A stretch of 64,000 bases of DNA from the NCBI GenBank assembly GCA_025618425.1, contig CM046850.1, positions 971,819 through 1,035,818 on the forward strand. Direction: 5' to 3'. The translations under genes and the position numbers were made by a program. This DNA is from Heliocidaris tuberculata (taxonomy: Eukaryota; Echinodermata; Echinoidea; Camarodonta; Echinometridae). This document shows, piece by piece, positions 41,515 through 53,599 of the stretch (position 1 is its first letter; every line of letters begins with the position of its first letter). The notes beneath the pieces are model-generated. The model saw only the letters and a program-made list of their open reading frames with translations, was not told where the DNA came from and made no database searches.

Positions 41515-43489
41515 AGGAGAGAGAGAGTTAGAGGTGGGTCCTGCTCGCTCAGTTTGAATTCATTGCATATAGTTGAAGAAGATGTTTTTTCAACTTGCTT
41601 TTGAAACAGTTTAGACTTTGGGAGTTGATTATATCGCTGCTAATTGAGTTCCAGTATTTTGGGCCGTAGAAAGAAACGGTTTTGTGTGCGAAAAGAGTGC
41701 TGGTGCGGGGTAGGTGGAAACGGTTAGATTGTCTTGTTGGATATGTATGTATGGAACTGTTTCTTGTGAACATATTAATGAAAGCGTGTGGCAGTTCGTT
41801 TTTATTCAATTTATACATGAATTGTCCTGTTTGAAAAAGAAATAAATCTGAAAACTTTAGAATTTTTGATTCGTAAAATAAGGGATTGCTATGTGAACTA
41901 ACAGGAGCATTATGCATAATCCTTATAATTTTCTTTTGTAAGATAGTAATTTTATCAGTAAGATATTTATTAGTGTTACCCCAAGCTATTATTTCTATAA
42001 TTAAGATAAGGTAATATCAGTGAAAAATATGGTATGAAAAATATAGTCCTTGGAAAGAAATATTTGAGTTTATTCATTATTCCAATATTCCGGGAAATAA
42101 TTTTGGATATATTTTGTATGTGCATGTTCCAGTTAAGTTTATCGTCAATCGTAAGCGCTAGAAATTTTGTAGATGATACCCTATCCAGCGGCGAGTCGTC
42201 TAACACAATATTTCCAGGAAAGTTCTGCAAGGTGTTACTAAACAGCATAAAATTTGTCTTTAGTATATTAAGTGATAATTTGTTTACTTTTACCCATTCT
42301 ACTATGCATTTAAGTTCTTTGTTTATTGTTGAAAGAAGGGTATTAGGGTTAGAATGGGAATAAAATTAGTTTGAATCGTCTGCAAATAGAATAAATGATA
42401 GCACATCTGAGGATTAATAAAAGTCGTTTATGTATATGATAAATAGTAAGGGACCAAGTAAACTTCACTGTGGAACACCACAGCTGATGGGTCGTAACGA
42501 TGATCTATGATTATTTATTTCTACGAATTGTTTTCTATTTGATAAATAATTCCTGAATCATTCAAAAAATTTCCCTCGAACACCGTAGTGCGATAACTTA
42601 TGTAGGAGAATATTATGGTTTATAGTATCGAAAGCCTTGGAAAAGTCTAGGAATATTGCGATGGTATGCAAGCGCTGATCAATGGCATGGGCTATAGTAT
42701 CTATGCATGTCAATATTGCCTGTGTTGTATTATGGTTTGCTCGAAAGCCAACTGCGAATCACAAATAATATTATGTTTGTTGAGAAAGGCTGTAGCTCTG
42801 ATAAAGGCACTAGCGTAGCTGGGGGCAGGGGGCAGAGTGCCCCACTGTCAGCTTTACCTCGATTTTTTTTTGTTTTGAGCTTTTTTTTTTTTTTTGTTGT
42901 TGCTTGTCAGAGAATTATGGAGGAAAACATGTGATAACCCCCCCCCCCCCGAGCGACTTTTTTTGAGGGCTAGCGAGAAAAAAAAATTGCGGCCACCCCC
43001 GACATTATCAATGTCGTCATGCCCTGAACTTTTCTTCCCTTCCAATTTATTTACATCCCAATAATTTCATCGCGGTTTGTTGGGACAAAAAAAAATGAAG
43101 ATGGGTTTAGGTTATTTAAAAAGTTGTGGAATTTCTTTCGGTTGTCGGGATGTTTTCGGCTAGGTTTTGTCCAATTTTGGAGAAGTATGAGTTGAAGGTA
43201 TCGGCCATAGCTTGAGGGTCTTCGACCATAGTGTTAGTGTACGATTTAATTTTATTTATTTTTGTGTCTCATAATTTCTGTTTAAGGTTCTATTTATTAT
43301 TTGCCATGTATTTCTGATGTGTTATTTTTGTTAAGTTCAAATTGCGTTGTATAATAATGTTTCTTCGCCTGTCGTAGTACATTAGTAAGAACATTTTTAT
43401 ATCAAGTGTATTTTTCACGGGTCTTATTAGTTGGATTGGTTTTGTATTTATAATATAGATTATTTTTCCGGTTTATTGATCTATTATCG
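40900..43489 (-). pseudogene. CR1/Jockey-like LINE ORF2, decayed, 5'-truncated
   Basis: Minus-strand reading, upstream to downstream: AFDTINHNILLHKLSHYGVR (RT motif A region, ~42.6 kb), GVPQxSLLGPLLFIIYINDF (~42.45 kb), an 'FADDSN' block, KTNFMLFSNTLQ, 'STKFLALTIDDKLNW', then the C-terminal 'TRQSNRFHLPRT...FYGPKYWNSI...FKSKLKKHLL' (41.55-41.92 kb). A 3' UTR ends in (CAAAT)n at ~40.91 kb. Stops and frameshifts break the ORF, and a ~270-bp unrelated insert lies near 42.80-43.08 kb. It is inserted into family F: the paralogue at 56.3 kb lacks it. Confidence 0.8.
42800..43080. other. G/C-homopolymer-bearing insert within the LINE
   Basis: This block (GCACTAGCGTAGCTGGGGGC..., poly-T, poly-C, GGCCACCCCCG) interrupts LINE homology and resembles other poly-G/poly-C small elements of this window. 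Ends and target duplication are not resolved. Confidence 0.35.
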
Positions 43490-43535
43490 TAGACAGACCA
43501 CCTAATTCGTCTTCTGTGACGAATTAAAGTTCTAG
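43490..43535. repeat. Family F, right end
   Basis: 'GACAGACCACCTAATTCGTC' plus ACGAATTAAAGTTCTAG matches 56340-56380 and the 31.42 kb end, giving the boundary of the repeat interrupted at 40.9 kb. Confidence 0.6.
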
Positions 43536-44000
43536 TGTGTGTTATTGGTTTTCTCTTCTCTCTCTGTCCTTTTCTGCATCTCTCTGTTTTTCTGTTTCTC
43601 TGTCTCTGTGTCTCCTTGTCCCTCTCTCTCTGTCTCTCTGTATCTGCCTCTGTCTCTCTCTCTCTCTTCCCCCTCTATGCTTCTGTGGCTCTTTCTCTCT
43701 TTCTCTCTCTCTCTCTCTGTCTTTCTTTTTGCCCCACTGTTTCTCTATAACTCTCTCCCACCCCCCCCCTCTCTCTGTTACTTCTCTGTTTTACACCATT
43801 CTTTCTCTCTGTCTCTCATCCCGTTCTATCTTTATCTGTCAGAGACAAATGACAAATGCAAACCCATGTACACATCTGCTACAGACTGCCCATTCACAAC
43901 GATGTTCCCACACGACCTCTTGATTGAATAACCTACTTTCCACAAACACCCTCCAGCGCAGCAGGTCTATATACCTCCTCCAGACCTTCTCTGTATTTAG
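43536..44000. repeat. (CT)n-rich pyrimidine block
   Basis: Interrupted CTCTCTGT repeats to about 43830, then unremarkable DNA. Ser/Leu/Cys-rich frames are artefacts. Confidence 0.85.
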
Positions 44001-44725
44001 AGTATGACACGTTCAACTATTTTTTTTCAAAGTAATCCTCCCACACCAGTTTCTTGTTTTAGGTTTATATTAAGTTATTTCATGTTATTGGCGAGATCTT
44101 ATGAGTTTTGTCACTACCCACTATTTCACGTAAAGTGTATTATTAGAAGATACTTTGATGGATTTTATTTTTCTTCCTATCACATTTTCATCGTAGTTTC
44201 TACTCTTAATTCTATTCATGTATCTCTGCGTCATTTGTCTTCTTTTGGTCTTTTTTCTCTCTTTTCTCTCTCTTTTCTCTCAAATCATTATCTCTTTCTC
44301 CCTTTCTCTCTCTCTCTTACTTTTTCTCCTCTCGTTTTCTGAGCTCATTCTTTCTCTATTTTTCTCTTATCTCTCCCCCCCCCCCCCTCCCTCTCTCTCT
44401 CTCTTTCTCTCTGTGACTCGAACACATACTCATACCTAAGCTCTAGATGTAGCAGCCATTCACCTTTTTAAAATTTAGCTTTCGGTAGTCTTACATCATT
44501 TGTGAGTCTTCTCTAGATGAAAGCTCTGACTTCATATCTCTTTCAGATCAAACCACATGTATTTTATGTGTTTACAGAATTCTCCCTTATTTAGTTCATG
44601 AATCAAACCCGTTTATACTATTTCGTTGTTGTTGTTTTTTTAAATATATTTTGTTTTTCACGTTTCCCCCCTCCTTTTTTCTACTTTATTTACTCTCTCT
44701 TCTATGATCTCTCTCTCTCTCTCAC

Positions 44726-44779
<54 letters not shown>

Positions 44780-44975
44780 CTGAGCCGTAGATATAGCAGT
44801 CATCTACTTTGTTTATATTTAGTTTTCAGTAGTCTTGGTGTGTAATGTATCATTCATGAGACTTTGTCTAGGTAACAGCTCTTACTTCATATCTTATTCA
44901 GATCAGACCACAAAATTATATTCATGTGTTTACTGAATTTACGCTGTAGTTCATGAATCTAACCCATGCAGTCGC
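44001..44975. repeat. Duplicated ~190-bp block with (CT)n and (CA)n
   Basis: Two diverged direct copies lie at about 44435-44615 and 44775-44960 (shared: GTAGCAG.CAT, TTTAG.TTTC.GTAGTCTT, CTTCATATCT, TTCAGATCA.ACCACA, TAGTTCATGAATC.AACCC). Each is preceded by a pyrimidine tract and a (CA)n run, the second one long (44723-44778). Confidence 0.65.
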
Positions 44976-45725
44976 TGTGTGGCTGTATATTATGTCATTT
45001 GACAGATATGTCTATTTCACCTTTTTAAAAATGCCTTTTTGTAATCTTGTTTTTTAAAGTCTTATACATTCTGTATCTTTTCAATTCGTTTTCTTTGAAA
45101 TTCTCTTTATCTTTGATATGCTTCCACATGTGGTTTCTTTGACTGTTCGGTTTCCATGGGTAATTTCTTTGATTTTCAAATGAAAAGCCTGCACCATGAC
45201 AATTATATTTTGTTCTGTGACAAAAAAGACACATTAACACTTACTGTGCCATTGTTGCATTTGGCACATACTCTACACACAAATCCCATAGGAAAGTGTT
45301 CATGTGGCAAACACAGAGTTAATGTAGATGCTCATGCAGCAATATGAATATCAATACTTTCTTCTGTACTAAATCCCTGTGTGCCATCAGGTTTGTTGGT
45401 ACATTTGTAAATTAGACTAATGTCCTTATGAATATATTTTCACCACTACACTAAATCAATACATCTGGGCTTTGCAAATAGACTGAATTGATCATACGTT
45501 TTCTAATCAATTAATGTTGTACTTGATTGGAAGACATAAGATCGACACAAATCATTTTCAACTTAGGGCTCAGAAATGGCATTCCATTGGTTTCTTGAAG
45601 AGATTTCCCCTAGTCCAAGTAATCCATTCTTCTTCAGAGTTTCTTCCATGATGAGCCATCCTGACTTTATCTATAATGAATGTCTTTGGAAGATGTTCCA
45701 ATGCACTTAACACACACCTTCAATC
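44976..45725. other. Intergenic, nothing recognised
   Basis: No exon or repeat family recognised. Confidence 0.35.
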
Positions 45726-46010
45726 ACCCCTCCTCTCTCTGTCCTCAACAGTTCTCATCCGTTAAAGCCTCCTTTCTCCCTGTGACCCCTCCGATGCAAT
45801 GACCTCCTTTTGTTGCCACACCTTCCTCCTCAGTCTGTACACTGTCTGGCCAGCTCTCTTCTCCTCCACCAACTCTCCTCTCTGTGTCCTCCTACCATTC
45901 TCATCAGCTAGACCACCTTCTATCCTGTGACCCCTCCAAACCAGTGACCTCCTTTTGCTGCCACACCTCACTCCTCATTCTTTACACTGTCTGGCCGGCT
46001 CTCTTCCTTT
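45726..46010. repeat. Two-copy tandem repeat, ~140-bp unit
   Basis: The unit contains CTCTCTGT.TCCT, TTCTCATC, 'CCTGTGACCCCTCC', GTGACCTCCTTTTG.TGCC and ACACTGTCTGGCC, present twice in direct orientation. Confidence 0.7.
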
Positions 46011-46380
46011 ATGGTCATCCAGGAACCTCGACGTCTTGGCAGACAGATTAGTTACTGCAACCACCACAGTGCACTTTTTATCTTTATGGAGGAAATTACT
46101 TTCAGATTATTGATCGTGTACATCTCAATGTCATGTCCTGGGTAGGATTGTAAAATGATAACTGTTCAAAGGAGATCATTATTTCCTGCCATGACAGGTC
46201 ATTTAGCATTTGAGAGGCATCTCAAGAAACAAGGGGTAAATTGTTTGAAGTTTTCCATCTAAACCTTTTGTTTGATGTAAACTTTCAATAGTGTTCACAA
46301 TTAAATTCTACTATTCATTTGTCCTTTGGTCGGTTACATTGTAACTGGTAAGGTGCTGTATAAGAAAAAGCTATTATTAT
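46011..46380. other. Intergenic, nothing recognised
   Basis: No recognised content. Confidence 0.35.
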
Positions 46381-46723
46381 TAATGGCTTGTATTCTCGAA
46401 AGGTGCCCAACTTTAAGCCCCCGCCGAAGTGGGTAGATTTAGGCAACTGAATTATGGAGAGCCAAATGTCACCCTCTTTTAATCCTACAAAGTCACCAAA
46501 GACTCCCTCTAGTTCTGGAAGTAAATGCAAGTACAAAAACCGTCACAATAGAATTGATTTCTAATGCTCATTTCATGCCAGAAAATAATTTTGTATCTTT
46601 ATTTTGTTACATAAATATAGTAATTTATACAGGAATGACGGGTTGACAAATGGTCTTCCATAAATTAGCGGCCTAAGTTAAGCCAGGCTTAACATAAGCC
46701 ACTTTCGAGAATACGGGCCATTA
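46381..46723. mobile_element. 343-bp MITE inserted in a (TTA)n tract
   Basis: Inverted ends TAATGGCTTGTATTCTCGAA and TTCGAGAATACGGGCCATTA. It is flanked on both sides by ATT/TTA repeats, so the exact duplication is masked by the microsatellite. Confidence 0.6.
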
Positions 46724-46746
46724 TCATTATCATTATTATTATTATA

Positions 46747-46832
<86 letters not shown>

Positions 46833-46849
46833 CATTATTATTATTATTA

Positions 46850-46922
<73 letters not shown>
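46724..46922. repeat. (TTA)n microsatellite
   Basis: About 65 TTA/ATT units with ATC variants. Confidence 0.95.
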
Positions 46923-46923
<1 letters not shown>

Positions 46924-47059
46924 TCTGTGTTTCCGTACTTTGATTCCATATCATAATGAAATTCGGCTGTTACGATGAAAATACATCTTCTGTTATTTCT
47001 CTGCACTTCTCTCTTAGAACTTTTCTAACGAGTTGTTTGCTTTTTCATCATTTTGCTCT

Positions 47060-47062
47060 CCA

Positions 47063-47093
<31 letters not shown>

Positions 47094-47200
47094 GTATGTC
47101 TGTATGTCTCTCTGTCTGTCTGTCTCTGTCTGTCTGTCTGTCTGTCTCCCTCTCTCTGTATGTCTTTCTGTCTGTCTGTCTGTCTGTCTCTCTCTATGTA

Positions 47201-47244
<44 letters not shown>

Positions 47245-47600
47245 CGTATGTCTGTCTGTCTGTCTCTCTGTATGTCTGCCTGTCTGTATGTCTGTCTGTC
47301 TCTCTGTATGTCTGTCTGTCTGTCTCTCTGTCTCTCAGTATGTCTGTCTGTCTGTCTCTCTCTCTGTATGTCTGTCTGTCTGTCTGTCTCTCTGTATGTC
47401 TGTATGTCTCTCTGTCTCTCTCTGCCTGTCTGTCTGTCTCTGTCTGTCTGTTTGTCTCTCTGTATGTCTGTATGTCTCTCTGTCTCTCTCTGTCTGTCTG
47501 TCTGTCTCTGTTTGTATGTCTGTCTGTCTCTCTGTATGTCTGTCTGTCTGTCTCTGTCTGTCTATCTGTCTGTCTCTCTGTATGTATGTCTGTCTGAATG

Positions 47601-47643
<43 letters not shown>

Positions 47644-47645
47644 GT
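47060..47645. repeat. (TCTG)n/(CTCT)n complex microsatellite
   Basis: About 585 bp of TCTG repeats with TATG interruptions and CTCT blocks. Cys/Leu/Ser-rich frames (plus) and Arg/Gln/Thr-rich frames (minus) are artefacts. Confidence 0.95.
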
Positions 47646-48394
47646 CCTTCATTTTTGCAATCCAAATTGTCTCTCATCTCCTTTCTTTCTCTCCCTCCCA
47701 ACCTGTACTCTCATTAATTATTTGCATGTCTCTTTTTATCTGACCTTATTCACCTATCCATTAAATTCGTTATTTTTCCCAGGAGTGAAGGTCAAATATG
47801 ATGTCTCTTTTAATCAACTGAACTCTCTGTGACATACTTAATAACTGACATATCTCACAAGTGATGAGTGCACAATATCCCTTGACATCAAGTAACTAAT
47901 ACAAATAGAGAGTGTCCTTTTTAATTTCAATTCAGTTTTAATTTCATTCCAATTTGTGAGGAGCTAGCTGTGCTTTTTTTTTGTTTTCCTAGTCTGTGAT
48001 ATAATAGCAGGGCTCCCGTGTAATAACACATGGAGGAAAAAAAAATAGACTCATTTTTCATGATAAACTTAAGACCAAGACTTGCCCAGTACCTACCTCC
48101 TTGCTTAGGACATAATTTTTCATATTTATAACACTACTATATCAATTGGTCTTGATATTTGTATTTCATGTGTTAACAAATTAACATTCTTGTATGTATA
48201 TATTTTAGGATAAAATTTTGTTTAAAATGTTTAGAATGTATTTTAGTATGGTGATCGATAGAATGCCTTTTATTCCTTTAACTACATGTAGATTTAGAAT
48301 TTAATTTTCTTTATATGTATGAATATATATTGTGAACTCTGTTTATTAGCATTTTGCCTACATCTCTGTATTTTTTCAAGATGATCATTATTGT
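47646..48394. other. Intergenic, nothing recognised
   Basis: AT-rich with no recognised content. Confidence 0.35.
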
Positions 48395-48454
48395 CCCTGC
48401 CGAACGAAGTTCGCGAGGGGACTATGTAACGGGCTCCGTACGTGTGTGCGTGTG

Positions 48455-48495
<41 letters not shown>

Positions 48496-49045
48496 GTACG
48501 TGTGTCCATCCGTGTGTTCTCTGTCTTCTGCTTCTTCTCTGTCGTTTCTTGGCCGATTTTGATTCTCATTGCTCTGACTGATAAAGATAGGTGAGGGCTT
48601 CCTAGCTTCTACATCGAAATGCGTGAATCATCAATTATGGAAATTTATGCAAATTTATGCAAAATCACAAAAAATGCCACCTAGTGGATTTTGATTCTGT
48701 TCATTTTATCTGATAGGGCTTGGTGGAAGCTTCCAAACTTCTATGCAGAATGGTGAAATTCATTAATTATGTAAATTTCTGCAAATTTATTCAAAATCAG
48801 TGAAAAATGCTACTTCTCTATCTATTTCACAGCGGATTTTGATTCTGTTTGCTTTTTTTTTTCTGATAGGGCTTGTTTGGAGCTTCTAAACTTCTACACA
48901 GAATTGTAAAATTCATTAATTATGCAAATTTAAGAAAATTTATTCAAATTCAGCAAATTCATTCCTTGTATTTATCTAGAAGGATCTATCAGAAATTACA
49001 AAAATTAACGCCATTCCACAGATCTACACTTCCAGCGGGGACATA
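48395..49045. mobile_element. Tandem-core element with CCGAACGAAGTTCG start
   Basis: It begins TGTCCCTGCCGAACGAAGTT followed by CGCGAGGGGAC, then a (GT)n run. Three units of ~140-148 bp follow (GGATTTTGATTCTGTT, GATAGGGCTTG..GGAAGCTTC, AAATTCATTAATTATG.AAATTT). It ends CCAGCGGGGACA, inverted to the start. Layout and the start motif resemble the 9.3 kb element. Confidence 0.55.
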
Positions 49046-49609
49046 AAATACGCATCGCATAATTTACCCATTCACTTATTTAGTTATTTTCACCAATGAC
49101 TTAATTAGACAAAGTCTCATTCTTTGTCTTCACAGTTGATGACACGATATACACTTTAAAAATGATTTCACTCATAGCTGCGTTAAAAGGGAACATGCAT
49201 GTTTGTTGAGTAAAATTTACCCAATATTTTTGTTTGTTTAGAGAAGCAGAAAAAGAATCTCAAACTTGTTTTACAATATGGATTTTCTTTGAAATCATAA
49301 GGAAGTATATGTACGTAGGGTACAAGTATATGATGTCCAATGTTATGGTCAGGCATTTTCTGCAAATACCCTATAATGTTTCTTGTTCCAAGAAAGAATA
49401 ACATATCCTGTAGCTCTCTTCTTAAAGTAGATGTGAGTTATAGCAAGAAAATATAAACAGAACTGTAATGTATACTAGTGGTAATGGCATGGACATTGGT
49501 TTTTTTCCCCCTGTACTCAGCAATATCCAATAACATCTTGTTTTCTGTCATCTTTATAGAGATTCATTTCAATTTCAATTTCACTATATTGCTCATATCA
49601 TATTTCTAA
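49046..49609. other. Intergenic, nothing recognised
   Basis: No recognised content. Confidence 0.35.
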
Positions 49610-50845
49610 GACATTGAATGGTTATATGTAATCTAAATCTCATTGAAAGAGAAACTTATTTTTTGCAAAAACAATATGGTATTTATATGGAATTCTCGAC
49701 GTTAAAAATGAAGAAAAAAAAAATGTTTGTATCAAGCCAGAAAGAGGAGGAGGGCTTGGTATGGTTGATTTATTTTTGTAAGCTAATTCACTTAGATTAT
49801 CTTGGATATATAAGTTTTTAATGCAGATGATGCAATGTGGAAGACATTATTTTCATTTTGGACTGAAGCAGTTGGTGGAATGCCGTTATGTTTACAGTAT
49901 AATTGTCATATCAAACACATGAAAGAGTTATGTTAAAAAAAGAAATCTTCCAACGTTTCATACAGATTTACTATGCACATGGTCAGAAATTAGTTATGTA
50001 ATAAATTTGATGTAAAAAATATTCCTAATGAAATACTTTGGAATAATAGTAATATTGTAATTGATAAACAACCACTGTATTTCCAGTCATGGATAAAAGA
50101 AGGAATTTTTAAAGTTAAACATGTCGTACATAAAGGTACATGGAGAGATATCTCTTCATTTAATAAACATTTTGATGTTAAGAACCTGTTGTTTTCATTT
50201 AAAATGGCGAAATTAAAAGGAGCATTCCCAAAATATTGGTTACAAAATTTACTCTCAAACCATGCAAACAGAGCTTCAAATCTCAATGAAACAGACTACA
50301 TTGAGACAGCTTTAGATGTTATAAACGTTGAATGTACAAAAGCGATAAACTATTATAATTTAATGCTAGAAAAGAAAAAAGAGAAAGTTTTTTTTCATTT
50401 TTGGCAAAATTTCCGAGACCTACCGGAAACATTTGCTTGGAAAGATGTATTTCAGTTTAAATTTAGTAAGATGAGAGACAATAACATCAAGCAATATAAT
50501 TTCAAATTAATTCATAGGCTATTGCCCTCTAAAGATAACCTCTTTATATGGAAAACTGTACCGTCTAACGAATGTAAACTTTGTCACGAAAAGGAAACAA
50601 TTGATCACTTTTTGTTTCATTGTAAGAAGGTAAGAGTTTTCTGGAAATTCATTTCAAGAATTAAATACTTCATTTTTAAAATAGAAATAGAAGTTGATAT
50701 GAACATGTTATTGATTGGATATAAAACAGACAGCAGAAAATATGTTTTACTTAATTTCGTGATATATTATGCACAACTTGTAATATACAAAGATTACGTT
50801 AAGCGAAACTTTGGAGAAGTGCAAACCGATCCAAATAAACCATGG
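49610..50845 (+). pseudogene. L1/Tx1-like LINE ORF2 C-terminus, split (left part)
   Basis: The reading is recoverable across frameshifts. The first part is 'GLGMVDLFL.ANSLRLSWIY'-like. A long open stretch follows: KQPLYFQSWIKEGIFKVKHV, KGAFPKYWLQNLLSN, 'KQYNFKLIHRLLPSKDNLFI', and the zinc knuckle CKLCHEKETIDHFLFHC (C-x2-C-x8-H-x4-C), ending VQTDPNKPW. The layout matches the C-terminal domain of the intact LINE at 35.7-39.5 kb, but the sequence is a different family. It is interrupted at CCATGG by a 4.2-kb insertion and continues at 55032. Confidence 0.8.
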
Positions 50846-52672
50846 GATGACCGCTGAAATTCTCACTTTTCGTGGTCCGCGAGTTCACCCCACCTAATTT
50901 CACCTTGTAAATGTTACTAAAAATACAAAAACACTAATGGCATATGTTGCCATTTGCAAAATGTGCAAGTTTGTTCGAAAATGATTATTTTGTAGCAAAA
51001 AACTGAGCTCCATATCTTCTTGACCACATGAATTTCAGCCACAGAGTTTAGCACAGCATTCCCACCACATGGTATGTGCTGTGTGTGTGTCTATAAGAGT
51101 TTGTGTTCTGTGTGTTTGTGTGTATTATGTGAATGGTGTATAGGGAAGTGTCAGGCTCTTTCACTTACTTTGACCTGGCTGTAGAACAGTATGGCATGGC
51201 CAGTGCAAACTGTATGATAAAACCTTTGTTTTTTATCTTTTGATTTATTTAGATTGAAGAGCTTCTGTTTATTATAAAATAGAGGAACCAAGAGAAAGGA
51301 ATGAACCTTTTATGAGGGGAAAAGTGAAAAATTGTTTATCAACAGCTGTATTTTAGTGGCCAATATCAAAGACAATGCAGATAGTGTAGTCTGCTACGGA
51401 TAATGTAATCTGCTACCTATTGTGAACACACAAAGTACATGGAACTGCGATAGCAAGTAGTATTAAAAAGGAAGTTTGCACTGTAAGGGAAGATTCACAG
51501 CAAAGAATTCTTGTACCTTACTGCTCATGAATAGGAAAATCTGCTACATAATTCAATCAGTGAAGAAAAAGTGAGAGTATGACGCCTCTGATATACACAC
51601 GAGATGAAAGAAAACAAACAGCTTCGTGTTACTCAGAGGTGACAGAGAAGTGAATGAGTTCAATTCTTTGGCAGTCATAGAGGCCAAGGCAAAACACTAA
51701 AAACTGTTAACAAGTTTAATGTGGAAATTTACACGAAAATCCTCTAAAATTCATTTTCCTAATCATGAGATGTGAAATATTATTTTTTCTGTGATGGCAC
51801 AGAATGCAAGATTGTGCCTCATGTTGAGGAAATCACATGCACACTGCTCGCAGCAGACACTTTGAGATTCAGCACTCTAAATTACCTGAGATGGATTTTG
51901 GTAGGTTTGCATGAATTTACTTACATAGGCAGTTAGGCACTGATATTACAATTTATACATTTTATGTCTTGGAAATATTCATACATGGGTTATGCAATTG
52001 CAAATATTTTTTTAAGCATCACTTTATTGGTCAAACTTGCACAACAAAGGAGACATAATAGCCCAGGTCAAAACCAAATTAAGTGGTAAATGCAGGGCGT
52101 AAAAAGAAGAAGACATCTTTAGCAAAAGCACAAACAGGTAAATACTAATATTTAAAAAAAGAAAAAAAGGAATCATATAGAAACAAGGGGAAAAAATATT
52201 GCTTCCGAACTAGAAAAGGCTAATATCTTTTATATAATGAAAAAAAAATTTATACACTGTGCTACCCCATTCTCCACGTTAGTAGACTTGTATTTTAGCT
52301 GATAATATAAGTGATATGAGGAAAGAAGAAAGCTAATTACAAGACGATTTCCTTTAGAAATAGGTAAAATACAAACGTCTGTTGTAGTTAAATAAGCCTG
52401 TTTACCTTGACGAATTCATTATATAAAGGTATCTGAATAACAGTAAACATGGTAGAGATCTGAAGTCCATGGGGGGAAAGTAAATGAGTCATTTGGTGAC
52501 GTAAATATAAACAAACAAACTTTGACTGTTAAAGAGGAACAGAATTTTGTAATAAATTTAAATCATACAGCTGAGAAATGTGGTTACGCATTCACTATTA
52601 TATAAATATCAGCTAGATCAGACAATGAGACGAGGCTAATAGAGAAAGAAAGGTTCTAGGGTGGACAGTCCC

Positions 52673-53422
52673 TTACATGTTAGTAACACGAAGGGGGATT
52701 TTGGTTTCCCAATTTTTGGCATTCTTAGAGTAGTAGATGACGAACGAAGATACAACAGAAAGTTTCGAAAGATTGTGATGGAGTTGTTTAGATGTGACAG
52801 GCTTGCCAATTTCATTTAACAGCGATTTAAGCCTCGTGACATTGTCTGGTGATATGTGACCTCTAGAGCCAACTTCCAAAGGAAGAAATACCACGGAATA
52901 TCCGTTAGCCTGTATGTCGGTAATTAGGGGGGCATATTTGTTTGATTTGTATTCGTGGGTTTTGGGTATATTTGATTCAAAAGGAACTGACAATTCTAGT
53001 ATGAGAAGTTTCTTTGTGTTTTTCCAAAACACGCAAATGTCTGGAATAAGGTTAGTCTGGGTACACTCTAGGGGGATGGTTGAGATACCTTCCTTTGTCC
53101 ATTGATCTACATTCAAATCTGTGTACATAATGGCGTCGCTGAGAGAAGCAATGCCTTTTTGAATAATTTCAGCAAGATACAATAGAATGTTGTCATGACG
53201 CCAGGTAAAGCGTCCCTCTTCGAGGGATACAGGGCACGCATTTAAGACATGATGTACCGTTTCTCTGTTTTCACACTTCTTACAATTCGCTGATGTCCCT
53301 TTTCCCCATCGGGAAAGGTTTGCATTTGTGTTTAATGTATCTGAAAGTGAATTCATGAGAAATTTTGCAACTTTATGCGGTAAATTGTAGATATACTTCT
53401 TTAAAGACCTACTCATTTTCAA
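52673..53422 (-). CDS. Stand-alone restriction-like endonuclease (RLE)-type ORF
   Basis: The intact 249-codon ORF runs ATG to TAA. Residues 47-63 form a C-x2-C-x7-H-x4-C knuckle (C47, C50, H58, C63). RFTWRHDN (71-78) gives the R-H-D-N motif. LIPDICVFW (PD at 127-128) and LILELSVPFE (E143) give PD-x14-E, followed by EYKSNKY (157-163) with a candidate Lys. This order, knuckle then RHDN then PD..E/D then K..Y, is that of the C-terminal RLE domain of R2/NeSL-class retrotransposons. No reverse transcriptase is found upstream; the sequence before the ATG is a tandem array. It may be a remnant of such an element or a captured nuclease. Codon use and A-rich composition resemble the insert. Confidence 0.7.
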   Translation of the reverse strand: MKMSRSLKKYIYNLPHKVAKFLMNSLSDTLNTNANLSRWGKGTSANCKKCENRETVHHVLNACPVSLEEGRFTWRHDNILLYLAEIIQKGIASLSDAIMYTDLNVDQWTKEGISTIPLECTQTNLIPDICVFWKNTKKLLILELSVPFESNIPKTHEYKSNKYAPLITDIQANGYSVVFLPLEVGSRGHISPDNVTRLKSLLNEIGKPVTSKQLHHNLSKLSVVSSFVIYYSKNAKNWETKIPLRVTNM

Positions 53423-53599
53423 CTGCTATAGACTGAGTTTTATCCATTACAGAGTGGATTGTGCATGAATTTGCGTAACTGGAATTTAATTATTATGTCA
53501 TGGTTTGGAAATTTCCTACTTGGCAACAATCACAGGCCTGTATACATTGCATTTTTCACCAAAAGTTACTCTTAGCATATTGCCTTTCAGGTGATTTAA

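Noticed and set aside
46956..47832. Cys/Leu/Ser frames (plus) and Arg/Gln/Thr frames (minus) over 200 codons
   Set aside because: Translation of the (TCTG)n microsatellite.
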